Of a DNA stretch of 6,669 nt, positions 6,271 to 6,669 are shown in pieces. The translations under genes and the position numbers were made by a program. This DNA is from Gemmataceae bacterium (lineage in GTDB: Bacteria > Planctomycetota > Planctomycetia > Gemmatales > Gemmataceae), in assembly GCA_025056835.1 (NCBI GenBank), contig JANWVS010000119.1:1-6669 (forward strand), written 5' to 3'. The notes beneath the pieces are model-generated. The model was not told the DNA's origin. It searched no databases and saw nothing but the letters and a program-made list of their open reading frames with translations. The first letter of the stretch is position 1. The number at the start of each line of letters is the position of its first letter.

Positions 6271-6316
6271 CCCTCACCTTGCAATCGCGAAGCCTGATCC
6301 CCGCGGCATCAGCCGA

Positions 6317-6669
6317 CTACGGCGCCTTCGGCATCGGCCGATCGGCGTTTCGGGCGGGATCCTGTTGAAACAGCAGTAAGCACATTCCTTCCGGGCGAGG
6401 AGTGGTGTCGGCGGGGAGAGAATAGGCTTGGACGCCGCGGCCGGGAACGGTGCGGACCACGTTGACCGCCCAAGCGCTGCCGAGGGCCACTTTCTGACTG
6501 GTCAATTCCCCAAGCGGTATGGCGGCTTCGATGGTCCAGCTGGTGGCATCGTTGGCGGCGGCGACGAACCATTTCGGGTTCCACGTCGCGTCGCCCCAGC
6601 AGTCCTCGCGGACACAGCCGCGCTGATCGACTTGCAGATGGTAGTAGGTGGCGTAGTCTCGGTCGAGGT
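6317..6669 (-). CDS. C-terminal part of a protein with a CBM9-like carbohydrate-binding domain
   Basis: The minus-strand frame is open from the window edge (first full codon at 6667) to TAG at 6317-6319, giving the last 116 residues of a larger protein. The visible part is the C-terminal half of a family 9 carbohydrate-binding-like beta-sandwich: LDRDYATYYHLQVDQRG (residues 1-17), TWNPKWFVAAA (28-38), WTIEAAIPLGEL (44-55), and a final strand WAVNVVRTVPGRG (66-78), ending LLLFQQDP (97-104). The pattern of tyrosine-rich strand, WNPKW and EAAIP is typical of such domains in exported planctomycete proteins. Two cysteines (18 and 23) might form a disulfide. This module usually sits at the end of multidomain secreted or outer-surface proteins, but the catalytic or other part is outside the window, so function and ligand are unknown. 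The gene converges on tRNA-Gly. Confidence 0.75.
   Translation of the reverse strand, partial: LDRDYATYYHLQVDQRGCVREDCWGDATWNPKWFVAAANDATSWTIEAAIPLGELTSQKVALGSAWAVNVVRTVPGRGVQAYSLPADTTPRPEGMCLLLFQQDPARNADRPMPKAP

Noticed and set aside
1..6669. CRISPR arrays, insertion sequences or phage genes
   Set aside because: No regularly spaced repeats, transposase motifs or long terminal inverted repeats were seen.

Overview
The window is GC-rich bacterial DNA. It carries five protein genes (two cut by the window edges), one tRNA and a few regulatory sites. The gene styles suggest a planctomycete, probably Pirellulales-like: an exported-type D-aminoacylase, a CBM9-like C-terminus, a small exported thioredoxin-like protein, scattered single-gene units and a lone histidine gene. 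This is inference from protein style; no marker gene here fixes the taxonomy.

Layout. Positions 1-692 (minus) hold the first 230 codons of histidinol dehydrogenase (hisD). A 153-bp divergent gap with back-to-back promoter candidates separates it from a complete N-acyl-D-amino-acid deacylase gene (846-2408, plus). That gene ends 4 bp from the end of a convergent gene for a molybdopterin-binding xanthine dehydrogenase-family large subunit (2413-4719, minus). A 213-bp gap then holds a small palindrome and a good intrinsic terminator. The terminator serves the next minus-strand gene (4933-5892), an exported thioredoxin-like protein. After another gap come a tRNA-Gly(CCC) with a clear sigma70-type promoter (plus) and the 3' end of a minus-strand gene with a CBM9-like domain (6317 to the window edge).

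The most interesting point is the gene at 4933-5892. It has a strong ribosome binding site, a signal peptide and one continuous reading frame of 319 codons, interrupted by a single in-frame TGA at codon 78. The TGA lies just after the first core strand of a thioredoxin-like fold, near where the first catalytic Cys of a CxxC motif would be. A short stem-loop follows it at once. This fits an undescribed exported selenoprotein with Sec78. A recent nonsense mutation or a sequence error of a Cys codon remains the main alternative, and the selenocysteine machinery is not visible in this window.

The genes do not form one pathway. Histidine synthesis, D-amino-acid deacylation, molybdenum hydroxylase chemistry and an exported redox-like protein sit as separate transcription units. 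The molybdenum subunit has no iron-sulfur or FAD partner gene beside it.
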